Positions 45,173 to 53,422 of a stretch of DNA of 64,000 bases are shown here, in pieces; the stretch's first letter is position 1; every line of letters begins with the position of its first letter. The position numbers and the translations under genes are program-made. The stretch covers positions 930,001-994,000 of the forward strand of contig JAXMCK010000004.1 in assembly GCA_046349395.1 (NCBI GenBank), in the 5' to 3' direction. Origin of the DNA: JAXMCK01 sp046349395. GTDB lineage: Bacteria; Pseudomonadota; Alphaproteobacteria; Geminicoccales; Geminicoccaceae. A model generated the notes under the pieces. It was given only the letters and a program-made list of their open reading frames with translations. It had not been told where the DNA came from and did no database searches.

Positions 45173-46093
45173 ATGTCAGGGCAATGGCGCCAGACCGGGA
45201 CCGTGGTCGCCGACCGGCAGTCCGGATGGGTGGAGCGCCTGCCGGAACGCTGGCGGGACTTTGCCGTGCTCGCCCGCTGGGACCGACCGATCGGCACCTG
45301 GCTGCTGCTGCTGCCCTGCTGGTGGGGCACGGCCCTGGCGAGTGTGCTGCCGGACCTGAAGCTGTTCGTCCTGTTCGCGATCGGTGCCGTCGCCATGCGC
45401 GGTGCGGGCTGCACGATCAACGACCTGGCCGACCGCGACTTCGACCGGCGGGTCGAGCGCACCCGCAACCGACCGTTGGCGGCGGGCCGGATAAGGACCG
45501 ACGAGGCCCTGTTCTTCGTCGCCCTGCAGATGCTGGTCGGTGCCCTCGTCCTACTGTTCCTGCCGGGTGCCGCCATCATCGTCTCGCTGCTGAGCCTGCC
45601 GCTCGTCGTCAGCTATCCTTTCATGAAGCGGATCACCTGGTGGCCGCAGGCGTTCCTGGGTCTCACCTTCAACTGGGGTGCGCTGGTCGGCTGGGCGGCG
45701 GTGACGGGCGGCCTGTCCCTCCCAGCGGTCCTCCTCTATGCGGCGGGCTTCTTCTGGACGCTGGGCTACGACACGATCTACGCGCACCAGGACAAGGAGG
45801 ACGACGCGCTGGTCGGCGTGAAGTCGACGGCCCGCCTGCTCGGCGAGCGCACGCCGGCCTGGCTCTGGGCCTTCTACGGTCTCATGCTGGCCCTGCTGCT
45901 CGCCGCCTCGCTCGCCGCCGGCAAGGGCTGGCCGACCTGGATCGGCCTCGCCGTCGCTGCCGTCATGCTCGCGAAGCAGATCCTGGGCCTGCGCATGGAC
46001 GATCCCGCGGACTGCCTCCGGCACTTTCGCGCCAACCGCGACGTCGGCCTCGTCGTCACCCTGGCCCTGGCCGTCGGCGGCCTGCCGCTCTGA
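45173..46093 (+). CDS. ubiA: 4-hydroxybenzoate polyprenyltransferase UbiA
   Basis: A 306-residue membrane prenyltransferase of ubiquinone synthesis. The two Asp-rich motifs are INDLADRDFDRRVERTRNRP near residue 83 and DTIYAHQDKEDD near residue 200. About nine transmembrane segments are visible. It is divergent from rsmE with a 24-nt gap and is followed by ycjX after 8 nt. Confidence 0.94.
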   Translation: MSGQWRQTGTVVADRQSGWVERLPERWRDFAVLARWDRPIGTWLLLLPCWWGTALASVLPDLKLFVLFAIGAVAMRGAGCTINDLADRDFDRRVERTRNRPLAAGRIRTDEALFFVALQMLVGALVLLFLPGAAIIVSLLSLPLVVSYPFMKRITWWPQAFLGLTFNWGALVGWAAVTGGLSLPAVLLYAAGFFWTLGYDTIYAHQDKEDDALVGVKSTARLLGERTPAWLWAFYGLMLALLLAASLAAGKGWPTWIGLAVAAVMLAKQILGLRMDDPADCLRHFRANRDVGLVVTLALAVGGLPL

Positions 46094-46101
46094 GTTCGCC
46101 C

Positions 46102-47502
46102 TTGTCCCGCTTCTACGACGCCTTCGGGATCGTCCGCGCGGTCGGCGACCTCGCGGACGAGTTCAACATCCTGACCGACCGGGCGCTCGACCGGCACATC
46201 AGGCTGGCCGTCACCGGTCTGCGCCGCAGCGGCAAGACCGTGTTCATCACGAGCCTCGTCCACCATCTCCTCGATGGCTATGGGCTGCCGTTCCTTTCGG
46301 CCGTGCACGACGGGCGCTATCTGGGCGGAAGGCTCGTCGACGCGGACCGGCGCGAGGCGTTCCCCTATCGGCGCTTCCACGCCCAGCTGGGTGCGGACCC
46401 GCCGACCTGGCCGAAGGCGACGGATCGGCTCGCGAGCCTGCGGCTGGAGCTCGCCTACAAGACGAAGAGCCTGGTGCTGCGGCAGGTGCAGCCGATCCAG
46501 CACCTGACCCTCGACGTCATCGACTATCCGGGCGAGTGGCTGCTCGACCTGCCGCTGCTGGAGACGTCCTACGAAGCCTTCAGCGAGGCGGCGCTTGCCG
46601 TCGCCGAGCGGCCGCTTCGCCGCCGGCACGCCACCCCCTTCCTGCAGCTCTTGCGGACCTTCAATCCGGATGCACCGGCCGACCAGCCGGCGATCGCACG
46701 CATTTCCGAGATCTTCGCGACCTACCTGAAGGGCTGTCAGAACGAGTTGGGGCTGAGCTTCCTGCAGCCCGGTAGATTCACGAACCCGGGCGATCTCGCG
46801 GGCTCGCGCCTGCTCCACTTCTTCCCCGTCCCGCCCGGCGAGGTGAAGCCGGGGAGCAACCGGGCCCTGCTGGCCGAGCGCTACGACTACTACCGCGAGA
46901 AGGTTGTCCGCGAGTTCTACGATCGCCACTTCAGCCGCTTCGACCGCCAGATCGTGCTGGTCGACCTGCTGACGAGCCTGAACGCCGGCCCGGATCATTT
47001 CGCCGACACGCAGGAGGCGCTGACCGTCATCCTGGAGAGCTTCCGCTACGGCAGCTCCAGCCTGTTCGGCCGGCTGTTCGCACCGAAGATCGACAAGGTG
47101 CTGTTCGCCGTCAGCAAGGCCGACCACGTCGCCCCGAACCAGCACGCGAACCTGAAGCAGCTCCTGGAGCTGATGATCACGCCGGCGGCGCGCAGCTCGC
47201 GCTACATGGGCATCGAGCGCGACGTGATCGCCGTAGCCTCGGTGCGCTGCACCGACGTCGTCCGCACCGAGCATCAAGGGCAGGTCCTCTCCTGCGTGCG
47301 CGGGCGCCTCAAGGACGAGGCGCGGGAGACCGTGCTGTTCCCGGGCGAGATCCCTGGGGCGCTGCCCGAGCCCGAGGACTGGAAAAGCGGCATCTTCCGT
47401 TTTCGCGACTTCGCCCCGCGCCGGCTGGTCGCCGGCGTGGCCGGGCAGCATATCCGCCTCGACCAGGCGCTGGAGTTCCTCTTGGGCGACAAGCTGCGAT
47501 GA
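46102..47502 (+). CDS. ycjX: YcjX-family P-loop GTPase (DUF463)
   Basis: A 466-residue cytoplasmic P-loop protein. Walker A is TGLRRSGKTVF near residue 35, followed by DVIDYPGEWLLDLPLL, where the Walker B Asp lies. SKADHVAPNQ matches the base-recognition region. YcjX-YcjF proteins are linked to phage-shock or envelope-stress responses in enterobacteria, though their exact role is unclear. No ATG fits; a TTG at 46102 is the best start, 8 nt after ubiA. Confidence 0.85.
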   Translation: MSRFYDAFGIVRAVGDLADEFNILTDRALDRHIRLAVTGLRRSGKTVFITSLVHHLLDGYGLPFLSAVHDGRYLGGRLVDADRREAFPYRRFHAQLGADPPTWPKATDRLASLRLELAYKTKSLVLRQVQPIQHLTLDVIDYPGEWLLDLPLLETSYEAFSEAALAVAERPLRRRHATPFLQLLRTFNPDAPADQPAIARISEIFATYLKGCQNELGLSFLQPGRFTNPGDLAGSRLLHFFPVPPGEVKPGSNRALLAERYDYYREKVVREFYDRHFSRFDRQIVLVDLLTSLNAGPDHFADTQEALTVILESFRYGSSSLFGRLFAPKIDKVLFAVSKADHVAPNQHANLKQLLELMITPAARSSRYMGIERDVIAVASVRCTDVVRTEHQGQVLSCVRGRLKDEARETVLFPGEIPGALPEPEDWKSGIFRFRDFAPRRLVAGVAGQHIRLDQALEFLLGDKLR

Positions 47503-48506
47503 GCGAGCGCCGCACCACCGTCCGGCCATTCGAGCTGGACCCTGCCAGGCCCGACCTGCGGCCGGAGCCGCCGCCTCTGCCGCCGACGAAGGGCATCGAC
47601 CCGGCCGATGAATCGACCGAGGAGACGGCCGCCGTCCTGGCCCAGCCGCCGCGGCGGCGATCCTGGCGCGCCAAGCTCGCCGGATTGTTCGGCATCGGGC
47701 TCGTGGGTGCCCTCGTCGTCCAGGCGGTCGACTATGTCGAGAGCCTGCTGCTGACGAGCCCGCTGCTGGGCATTCCCTTCGCGATCTTCCTGCTCCTCAC
47801 CGTGGCGGCGGGCCTCGGTTATGCCTGGGTCGAGATCCGCGACCTGCGCCGCCTGTCGCGTCGGGCCGAGATCCGCCAGGAGGCGGACCGTCTCGCCCAG
47901 TCGGAGCTGCACGGGCAGGCCGAGCCACTCTTGAAGCCGATCCTGGCCGAGCTGGAGGCGAAGCCGGAGTTCAAGAGCGGCGTCCTCGAGTACACGACGC
48001 ACGCCAGCGACGTGCTCGACGACCGCGAGCGGCTGACGCTGTTCGAGCGGAAGGCGCTGGCCCCGGTCGACCGCAAGGCCTACCGGCTCGTGCTCGAAGG
48101 GGCGCGGGACATCGGCGTGCTGACGGCCCTGGCCCCGACCGGTCTGCTCGACGGCGTGCTCGTCCTCTGGCGGACCACGCTGATGCTGCGCGCCATCGCC
48201 AGGCTCTACGGTATGGCGCCGGGGCCCGCGGTGACGGCCTCGCTGCTGCGACGCTGCATCCGCAACGCGGCCTTGGCCGGTGTGGCCGACATGGTGACCC
48301 AGGCGGCCCTCGAGCATGTCGGCGCCTCGCTGGTCGCCCTGCTCTCGGCCCGGGCCGGCCAGGGTGCGGGCAACGCGCTCCTCGCGGGGCGGCTCGGCAT
48401 CGAGTGCATGCGGGTCTGCCGGCCCTTGCCCTTCATCGCCGAGGAGCCGCCGCGGCTCGCCAATGTGCGCAAGGCGCTGTTCGGGAACGGCGACAAGAAG
48501 AAGTGA
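47499..48506 (+). CDS. ycjF: YcjF/TIGR01620 family inner-membrane protein
   Basis: A 335-residue membrane protein with a Pro-rich cytoplasmic start and two adjacent transmembrane helices (about residues 62-110). A helical C-terminal domain has ALAPTGLLDGVLVLWRTTLM, as in DUF697. The ATG overlaps the ycjX stop in ATGA. The ycjX-ycjF pair is conserved, and the two probably work together at the inner membrane. Confidence 0.85.
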   Translation: MSERRTTVRPFELDPARPDLRPEPPPLPPTKGIDPADESTEETAAVLAQPPRRRSWRAKLAGLFGIGLVGALVVQAVDYVESLLLTSPLLGIPFAIFLLLTVAAGLGYAWVEIRDLRRLSRRAEIRQEADRLAQSELHGQAEPLLKPILAELEAKPEFKSGVLEYTTHASDVLDDRERLTLFERKALAPVDRKAYRLVLEGARDIGVLTALAPTGLLDGVLVLWRTTLMLRAIARLYGMAPGPAVTASLLRRCIRNAALAGVADMVTQAALEHVGASLVALLSARAGQGAGNALLAGRLGIECMRVCRPLPFIAEEPPRLANVRKALFGNGDKKK

Positions 48507-48871
48507 GGGAGGCCGAGATCGAGGCCTTCTGCCTGGCCCTGCCGGGCACCACGCTCACTGTGCAGTGGCAGGACCACCGGGTGCTGAAGGTGGGCGGCAA
48601 GATGTTCGCCATCACCGGCGCCGACGGCGGCATCCGCTTCAAGTGCAGTGCCGTCAGCTTCGCCATCCTGACCGAGATCGATGGGATCATCCCCTCGCCC
48701 TATCTCGCCCGCGCCCACTGGGTGAAGCTGGAGCGGCTCGACCTGCTGCCCGACGATCAGCTGCTCGACTATCTGCGCATGGCCTGGGGCCTCGTCGTCC
48801 AAAAGCTGCCGCAGAAGCTGCGCCGGCAGCTCATGGACGAGATGACCGGCCGTGGCGGCCGGACCCACTGA
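48503..48871 (+). CDS. MmcQ/YjbR family protein
   Basis: A 122-residue protein with the CyaY-like fold of MmcQ/YjbR: FCLALPGTTLTVQWQDHRVLK at the start (truncated here to key residues), a KVGGKMFAI strand and a C-terminal WVKLERLD and SYxxV-type helix region. Members are annotated as DNA-binding, but their function is not established. The GTG at 48503 overlaps the ycjF stop (GTGA), so the three genes are one unit. Confidence 0.82.
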   Translation: MREAEIEAFCLALPGTTLTVQWQDHRVLKVGGKMFAITGADGGIRFKCSAVSFAILTEIDGIIPSPYLARAHWVKLERLDLLPDDQLLDYLRMAWGLVVQKLPQKLRRQLMDEMTGRGGRTH

Positions 48872-48874
48872 ACC

Positions 48875-49138
48875 TTAGTGCTGGTGCTCGGGCGGCTGCA
48901 CGCCCGCATCCTCCAGGAATTTCCTCACCCTGCGCGCCTCGTCGGGGGCCAGCGTATGGCCGGACGCATGGAAGCCGCTCTCGTGGCCGTGCAGCTTCAC
49001 GAGCAGGCGGCCATGGGAGGATCGCTCCATATGCGCACCGAGATCCTCGAACAGCGCTTCGACGTCCTTCAGGTGGATGTTCCCGCTGACCGGATGCTTG
49101 AACAGCGCCTGCAGTACCTTCAGGTGGCGGCGATGCAT
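48875..49138 (-). CDS. HicA-like (YcfA-fold) small protein without a HicB partner
   Basis: An 87-residue protein resembling the HicA family of mRNA interferase-type toxins: LKVLQALFKHPVSGNIHLKD, then ALFEDLG and a FHASGH segment with the His expected at the active site. A C-terminal RRVRKFLEDAG helix is typical of a chromosomal subgroup often found alone. No HicB antitoxin is next to it. The ATG at 49138 begins the homology. It is convergent with yjbR and divergent from the VapBC-type pair, with an FNR-type box between them. Confidence 0.72.
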   Translation of the reverse strand: MHRRHLKVLQALFKHPVSGNIHLKDVEALFEDLGAHMERSSHGRLLVKLHGHESGFHASGHTLAPDEARRVRKFLEDAGVQPPEHQH

Positions 49139-49201
49139 GGTTCGTCTCCTGCCTGTCCTGGCACGATCCGACCCTTCTAGCAGGCGTCGCCGAAAGCGGC
49201 C

Positions 49202-49215
49202 TTGATCCAGATCAA
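49202..49215. promoter_or_regulatory. Perfect FNR/FixK-type box
   Basis: TTGATCCAGATCAA matches the consensus TTGAT-N4-ATCAA of the FNR/FixK/Anr family. It lies 64 nt upstream of the HicA-like ATG and about 110 nt upstream of the antitoxin gene. It is a plausible oxygen-responsive control site for either direction. Confidence 0.55.
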
Positions 49216-49324
49216 GGCTCCCGTCGCGACTCTTCCTCCGAAGATTGGACACGGCTTCGAGCGAGAGTCGACTAAATCGCCGCGTTGGCCTATTCTGACC
49301 ATAGTCGTGACCATGGTGAGCGAG

Positions 49325-49555
49325 ATGGCCGTACGCGTCGTGAAAGCCTCCGAGTTCAAGGTCAAGTGCCTGAAGCTGATGGACGAGGTTGCTGCCACCG
49401 GGGACACCATCACGGTGACCAAGAACGGTCGTGCCGTCGTCGAGCTTCGCGCGGTCGAGCAGCCGCCGCGAGACTTCTTCGGTCGCGACAGGGGCAAGAT
49501 CGTCATCCATGGGGATCTCGATGATTTCGAGATGGAGTGGGAGATGCAGCGCTGA
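49325..49555 (+). CDS. Phd/YefM-type antitoxin
   Basis: A 76-residue antitoxin. The N terminus has the Phd/YefM DNA-binding fold (VVKASEFKVKCLKLMDEV, ITVTKNGRAVVEL). The C terminus, acidic and Trp/Met-rich, would bind the toxin. The ATG at 49325 has GGTGAG just upstream; an ATG at 49313 has none. It overlaps the PIN-domain gene by 19 nt, as in typical toxin-antitoxin operons, and probably represses its own promoter. Confidence 0.85.
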   Translation: MAVRVVKASEFKVKCLKLMDEVAATGDTITVTKNGRAVVELRAVEQPPRDFFGRDRGKIVIHGDLDDFEMEWEMQR

Positions 49556-49953
49556 TCCTGGCCGACACGCAGGCCCTGGTCTGGTACGCGGTCGGCGACG
49601 AGCGCCTGGGCGTGCATGCCCGCAGCGCCATCGCGGAAGCCGTGCTGGCGCGCAGACTTCTGGTGTCGGCTATCAGCTTCTGTGAGGTCGCCTGGCTGCA
49701 CCGAGCCGGGCGCCTCGATCTGGCAAGCTCACCGTCGGACTGGCGGCGCTCGATTCTGGGCGAGAAAGTCAGGGAGGTTCCGATCGACGGCGCGATCGCG
49801 GTCGCGGCAGCGGAGCTTGTCGGGTTCCACAAGGACCCGGCAGATCGCTTGATCGTCGCGACCGCTCTGCACGAGCAGGCGTCGATCATCACCTCGGATC
49901 GCCAGATCCTCGATTGGGCGGGCATCCTGGAACGGATCGACGCCCGTGTATAA
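49537..49953 (+). CDS. VapC-type PIN-domain ribonuclease toxin
   Basis: A 138-residue PIN-domain protein. The acidic metal site is visible: ILADTQALVWY (Asp near residue 10), ISFCEVAWL (Glu near residue 50), HKDPADRLIVATAL (Asp near residue 100) and ITSDRQIL (Asp near residue 119). It would cleave RNA when released from the antitoxin. The start is a GTG at 49537 inside the antitoxin gene. Confidence 0.88.
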   Translation: MGDAALILADTQALVWYAVGDERLGVHARSAIAEAVLARRLLVSAISFCEVAWLHRAGRLDLASSPSDWRRSILGEKVREVPIDGAIAVAAAELVGFHKDPADRLIVATALHEQASIITSDRQILDWAGILERIDARV

Positions 49954-49959
49954 GGTTAG

Positions 49960-49993
49960 AGGCAGCCACGCTTAACATCCAGCGTGGCTGCCT
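49960..49993. terminator. Bidirectional-type hairpin between vapC and prpE
   Basis: AGGCAGCCACGCT pairs perfectly with AGCGTGGCTGCCT around an 8-nt loop. It sits 7 nt after the toxin stop and 22 nt after the prpE stop on the other strand. No long T-tract follows on either side. Confidence 0.65.
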
Positions 49994-50014
49994 GAAGAGC
50001 GCGTCGGCGACCCG

Positions 50015-51907
50015 CTACCGCGCGTAGCCGAGCTCGGCCAGCTGCTCCTTGATTTCCTCGAGGATCATCGGGTCGTCGATGGTGGCGGGGACGCTGACCT
50101 CGACCGAGTCGGCGATCTTCTTCATCGTACCACGAAGGATCTTGCCGCTGCGGGTCTTCGGCAGGCGCTTCACCACGGCGACGAGCTTGAAGGCGGCGAC
50201 CGGGCCGATCTCGTCGCGGATCTTGGCGATCAGCTCCTTCTGCACCTCGGACGGCGACTTCGTCACCCCGGCCTTGAGGACGACGAGACCCAGCGGCAGC
50301 TCGCCCTTCAGGGGGTCGGCCACGCCGATGACGGCACACTCGGCGACGTCCTTGTGGCTCGCCAGGACCTCCTCGATCGCACCCGTCGAGAGCCGGTGGC
50401 CGGCGACGTTGATGACGTCGTCGATGCGGCTCATGATGTAGAGATAGCCGTCCGCATCCTTGTAGCCCGCGTCGCCGGTCAGATAGTAGCCGGGATAGCG
50501 GCTGAGATAGGCCTGCCGGTAACGCTCCTCGGCATGCCACAGAGTCGGCAGGCAGCCCGGAGGCATCGGCAGCTTGACGACGATCGCCCCCATCTGGCCG
50601 GCCGGGACCTCGGCCCCCTCCTCGTCGAGGATGCGGACGTCGTAGCCCGGCATGGGCAGCGTCGGGGAGCCCGGCTTCACCCTGAGATGCTCGATCCCCA
50701 TCGGGTTGGCCGCGATGGCCCAGCCCGTCTCGGTCTGCCACCAGTGGTCGATCACCGGCACGCCCAGCTGCGCCTCGGCCCAGAGCAGCGTATCTGGATC
50801 GCAGCGCTCGCCGGCGAGGAAGAGCGTGCGGAAGCCCGTGAGGTCGTATTTCGCGAGATAGTCGCCCTGCGGGTCCTCCTTCTTGATCGCCCGGAAGGCC
50901 GTGGGTGCCGTGAAGAGGACGCGCACCTTGTGCTGGCTGATGACGCGCCAGAAGGCGCCCGGATCGGGCGTGCCGACGGGCTTGCCCTCGTAGATCAGCG
51001 TCGTGTTGCCGTTCAGGAGCGGGGCGTAGACGATGTAGCTGTGACCAACGACCCAGCCGACGTCGGACGCGGCCCAGAACACCTCGCCGGGCTCGACGCC
51101 GTAGATGTTCCGCATCGACCAGAGCAGGGCCACGGCGTGGCCGCCATGGTCGCGCACGATGCCCTTGGGCTGGCCCGTCGTGCCGGACGTGTAGAGGATG
51201 TAGAGCGGGTCGGTGGCGGCGACGGCCACGCAGTCGACCGGATTGGCATGCGCGGCGGTGGACGCCCAGTCGAGGTCGCGACCGGGAGTCATCGCAGCTT
51301 CGCACTGCGGCCGCTGCAGGATGATCGTGTGGCGCGGCTTGTGGGCGGCGAGCTCGATCGCCCGATCGAGCAGCGGCTTGTAGGGGATGACCTTCGTCCC
51401 CTCGATGCCGCAGGACGCCGAGAGGATCACGACGGGCTTGGCGTCGTCGATGCGGGTCGCGAGTTCCGCGCTGGCGAAGCCGCCGAAGACGACGGAATGG
51501 ACGGCCCCGATGCGGGCGCAGGCCAGCATGGCGATCGCCGCCTCGGGCACCATGGGCATGTAGACGATGACCCGATCGCCCTGCTTCACGCCCTGCTGGA
51601 CGAGGGCGCCGGCGAGCTTGGCGACGCTGTCCTTCAGTTCCTGGTAGGTGATGACCCGGACCGAGTCGGTGACCGGGCTGTCGTGGATGATGGCGGGCTG
51701 GAAGCCGCGCCCGGCGGCGACGTGGCGATCGACGGCGTTGTAGCAGGTATTGAGACGGCCGCCCTCGAACCATTTGTAGAGGGGCGCGTGGCTCGAATCG
51801 AGCACCCGGTTCCAGCGCCGATCCCAGTGCAGCTGGTCTGCCGCCTCGGCCCAGAACTGCTCGGGACGCTCGAGGCTGCGCTCGTAGATGGTGCGGTAGA
51901 CGCTCAT
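50015..51907 (-). CDS. prpE: Propionate--CoA ligase (acetyl-CoA synthetase-like)
   Basis: A 630-residue adenylate-forming ligase. The AMP-binding motif is YILYTSGTTGQPKG near residue 247, with DHWWQTETGW near residue 392, DAGYKD, and the catalytic Lys in TRSGKILRGT near residue 590. Length and the segments IIHDSPVTD and AIKKEDPQG match PrpE rather than Acs. It would activate propionate or other short-chain acids. It is transcribed alone, between two hairpins. Confidence 0.88.
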   Translation of the reverse strand: MSVYRTIYERSLERPEQFWAEAADQLHWDRRWNRVLDSSHAPLYKWFEGGRLNTCYNAVDRHVAAGRGFQPAIIHDSPVTDSVRVITYQELKDSVAKLAGALVQQGVKQGDRVIVYMPMVPEAAIAMLACARIGAVHSVVFGGFASAELATRIDDAKPVVILSASCGIEGTKVIPYKPLLDRAIELAAHKPRHTIILQRPQCEAAMTPGRDLDWASTAAHANPVDCVAVAATDPLYILYTSGTTGQPKGIVRDHGGHAVALLWSMRNIYGVEPGEVFWAASDVGWVVGHSYIVYAPLLNGNTTLIYEGKPVGTPDPGAFWRVISQHKVRVLFTAPTAFRAIKKEDPQGDYLAKYDLTGFRTLFLAGERCDPDTLLWAEAQLGVPVIDHWWQTETGWAIAANPMGIEHLRVKPGSPTLPMPGYDVRILDEEGAEVPAGQMGAIVVKLPMPPGCLPTLWHAEERYRQAYLSRYPGYYLTGDAGYKDADGYLYIMSRIDDVINVAGHRLSTGAIEEVLASHKDVAECAVIGVADPLKGELPLGLVVLKAGVTKSPSEVQKELIAKIRDEIGPVAAFKLVAVVKRLPKTRSGKILRGTMKKIADSVEVSVPATIDDPMILEEIKEQLAELGYAR

Positions 51908-51984
51908 GGACCTGCCCCCGATCGATTAGCGGGAACATGGACCCGGCGGCGCACCGTCATCAACGCGGCGAGATGACCAGAAAG

Positions 51985-52011
51985 GCGGCCCCGGCTGCGT
52001 CCCGGGGCCGC
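51985..52011 (-). terminator. Hairpin downstream of the EF-hand gene
   Basis: GCGGCCCCGG pairs with CCGGGGCCGC around a 7-nt loop, followed on the minus strand by CTTTCT. It lies 11 nt past the stop at 52022 and probably ends that transcript. Confidence 0.6.
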
Positions 52012-52021
52012 GCTCCTTCGC

Positions 52022-52531
52022 TCAGTCGTCCTTGGGCGCCGGCGGGGGACCGGGAGGTGGTCCGCGACGGCTCATCCAGCGCGGGTTCAGCTCGTTCGCG
52101 TCAAGCGTGCCGTCGCCGTTGCGGTCCAGCGCCTTCAGGAGTCGGTCACCAGGGGCGGAGAACTCGTCCAGCGTCACCTTGGCGTCGCCGTCGCGATCGA
52201 CGAACTGGAAGGCCCGGACGGTGACCGGCCGGGTGAGGTCCCGGAAGAAGGCGTCGAACTCGTCGAGCGAGAGCGTGCCGTCGCCGTTCGTGTCGTACTT
52301 CTTCAGCGAATCTGAATCGAAGGCCGCGATCTCCTCCTTCGTGATCTTGCCGTCCTTGTTGGTGTCGATCCGCTCGATGATGAGGGTGCGCATGCCGCCC
52401 ATCGGGCCGCCCATCGGCCCCATCATCCCGTGCGGACCGCCCCAGTCGCCGCGCCCACCGGCCAGGGCCAGGCCCGTGCCGGCGAGCAGCGCGACGGCTA
52501 CGCCGCCCAGGATCAGTCGCTTGTTCCGCAT
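52022..52531 (-). CDS. Exported protein with four EF-hand calcium-binding motifs
   Basis: A 169-residue protein with a signal peptide (LILGGVAVALLAGTGLALA). A Gly/Met-rich linker is followed by four EF loops: DTNKDGKITKEE, DTNGDGTLSLDE, DRDGDAKVTLDE and DRNGDGTLDANE. Each has Asp at position 1 and Glu at position 12, so all four should bind calcium. The tail is Pro-rich. It is divergent from the two-component system at 52703 and may be regulated by it. Confidence 0.88.
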   Translation of the reverse strand: MRNKRLILGGVAVALLAGTGLALAGGRGDWGGPHGMMGPMGGPMGGMRTLIIERIDTNKDGKITKEEIAAFDSDSLKKYDTNGDGTLSLDEFDAFFRDLTRPVTVRAFQFVDRDGDAKVTLDEFSAPGDRLLKALDRNGDGTLDANELNPRWMSRRGPPPGPPPAPKDD

Positions 52532-52702
52532 GAGGGTCTCCGTCGCATCAGGTCCGATGCCCCGAAGCTAAGCCCGCCCTCGTCGCAGAGGTTTCGCACT
52601 TGAGCCATGATTTCGTCACGACCAGTGTCGCGCCGGCCTTCGAGCGACAAAGCGTTACAAAGTCGTCTGCCGAACTCCGTACGGTCGCTGCATAATCCGG
52701 CC

Positions 52703-53422
52703 ATGGACACGAAGCCCCATCTCCTGGTCGTCGACGATCATCGCGACATCCGCGACCTCCTGGCCCGCTACCTGACCAAGCACGATTTCCGCGTGGACAC
52801 GGCCGAGAGTGCCGCCGCCGCACGCCGCGTCCTGCAGGCGAACGCGATCGACCTCGTCGTGCTGGACATCATGATGCCGGGCGAGGACGGGCTCTCCTTG
52901 TGCCGCGACCTGCGCGCCACCTCCGAGACGCCGGTCATCCTGCTGACGGCGATGACCGAGGAGACCGACCGCATCGTCGGCCTGGAGCTGGGGGCCGACG
53001 ACTATGTGACGAAGCCCTTCAACCCGCGCGAGCTCCTGGCCCGGATCAAGGCCGTGCTGCGCCGGGCGCGGAGCTTGCCGCCGCAGCGTGGGCGACCGCA
53101 GGCGCAGCGGCTGCGCTTCGAGCGCTGGATCCTGGACGTCGGCCGGCACGAGCTGGTCGGCGAGGACGGGGTGGCGGTGCCGCTCAGCACGGGCGAGTTC
53201 CTGCTGCTCTCGGCGTTCCTCGCGCATCCCCGCCTTGTGCTCTCGCGCGATCAGCTCCTCGATCTGACTCGCGGGCGCGAGGCCGGGCCGTTCGACCGGG
53301 CGATCGACAACCAGGTCAGCCGGCTCAGGAAGAAGATCGAGACCGACGCGCGGCGACCCGGCCTGATCCGCACCCATTGGGGCGGCGGCTACAGCTTCGA
53401 GGCCGAGGTCACGCCTTGCTGA
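52703..53422 (+). CDS. OmpR-family response regulator
   Basis: A 239-residue regulator. The receiver domain has VVDDHRD, the phospho-acceptor Asp in VVLDIMMPG near residue 55, and Lys in DYVTKPFNP. The C-terminal winged helix has LSTGEFLLL and RAIDNQVSRLRKKIE. The gene overlaps the sensor kinase by 7 nt. The order resembles OmpR/EnvZ, suggesting an envelope or osmotic signal, but the target genes are unknown. Confidence 0.94.
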   Translation: MDTKPHLLVVDDHRDIRDLLARYLTKHDFRVDTAESAAAARRVLQANAIDLVVLDIMMPGEDGLSLCRDLRATSETPVILLTAMTEETDRIVGLELGADDYVTKPFNPRELLARIKAVLRRARSLPPQRGRPQAQRLRFERWILDVGRHELVGEDGVAVPLSTGEFLLLSAFLAHPRLVLSRDQLLDLTRGREAGPFDRAIDNQVSRLRKKIETDARRPGLIRTHWGGGYSFEAEVTPC

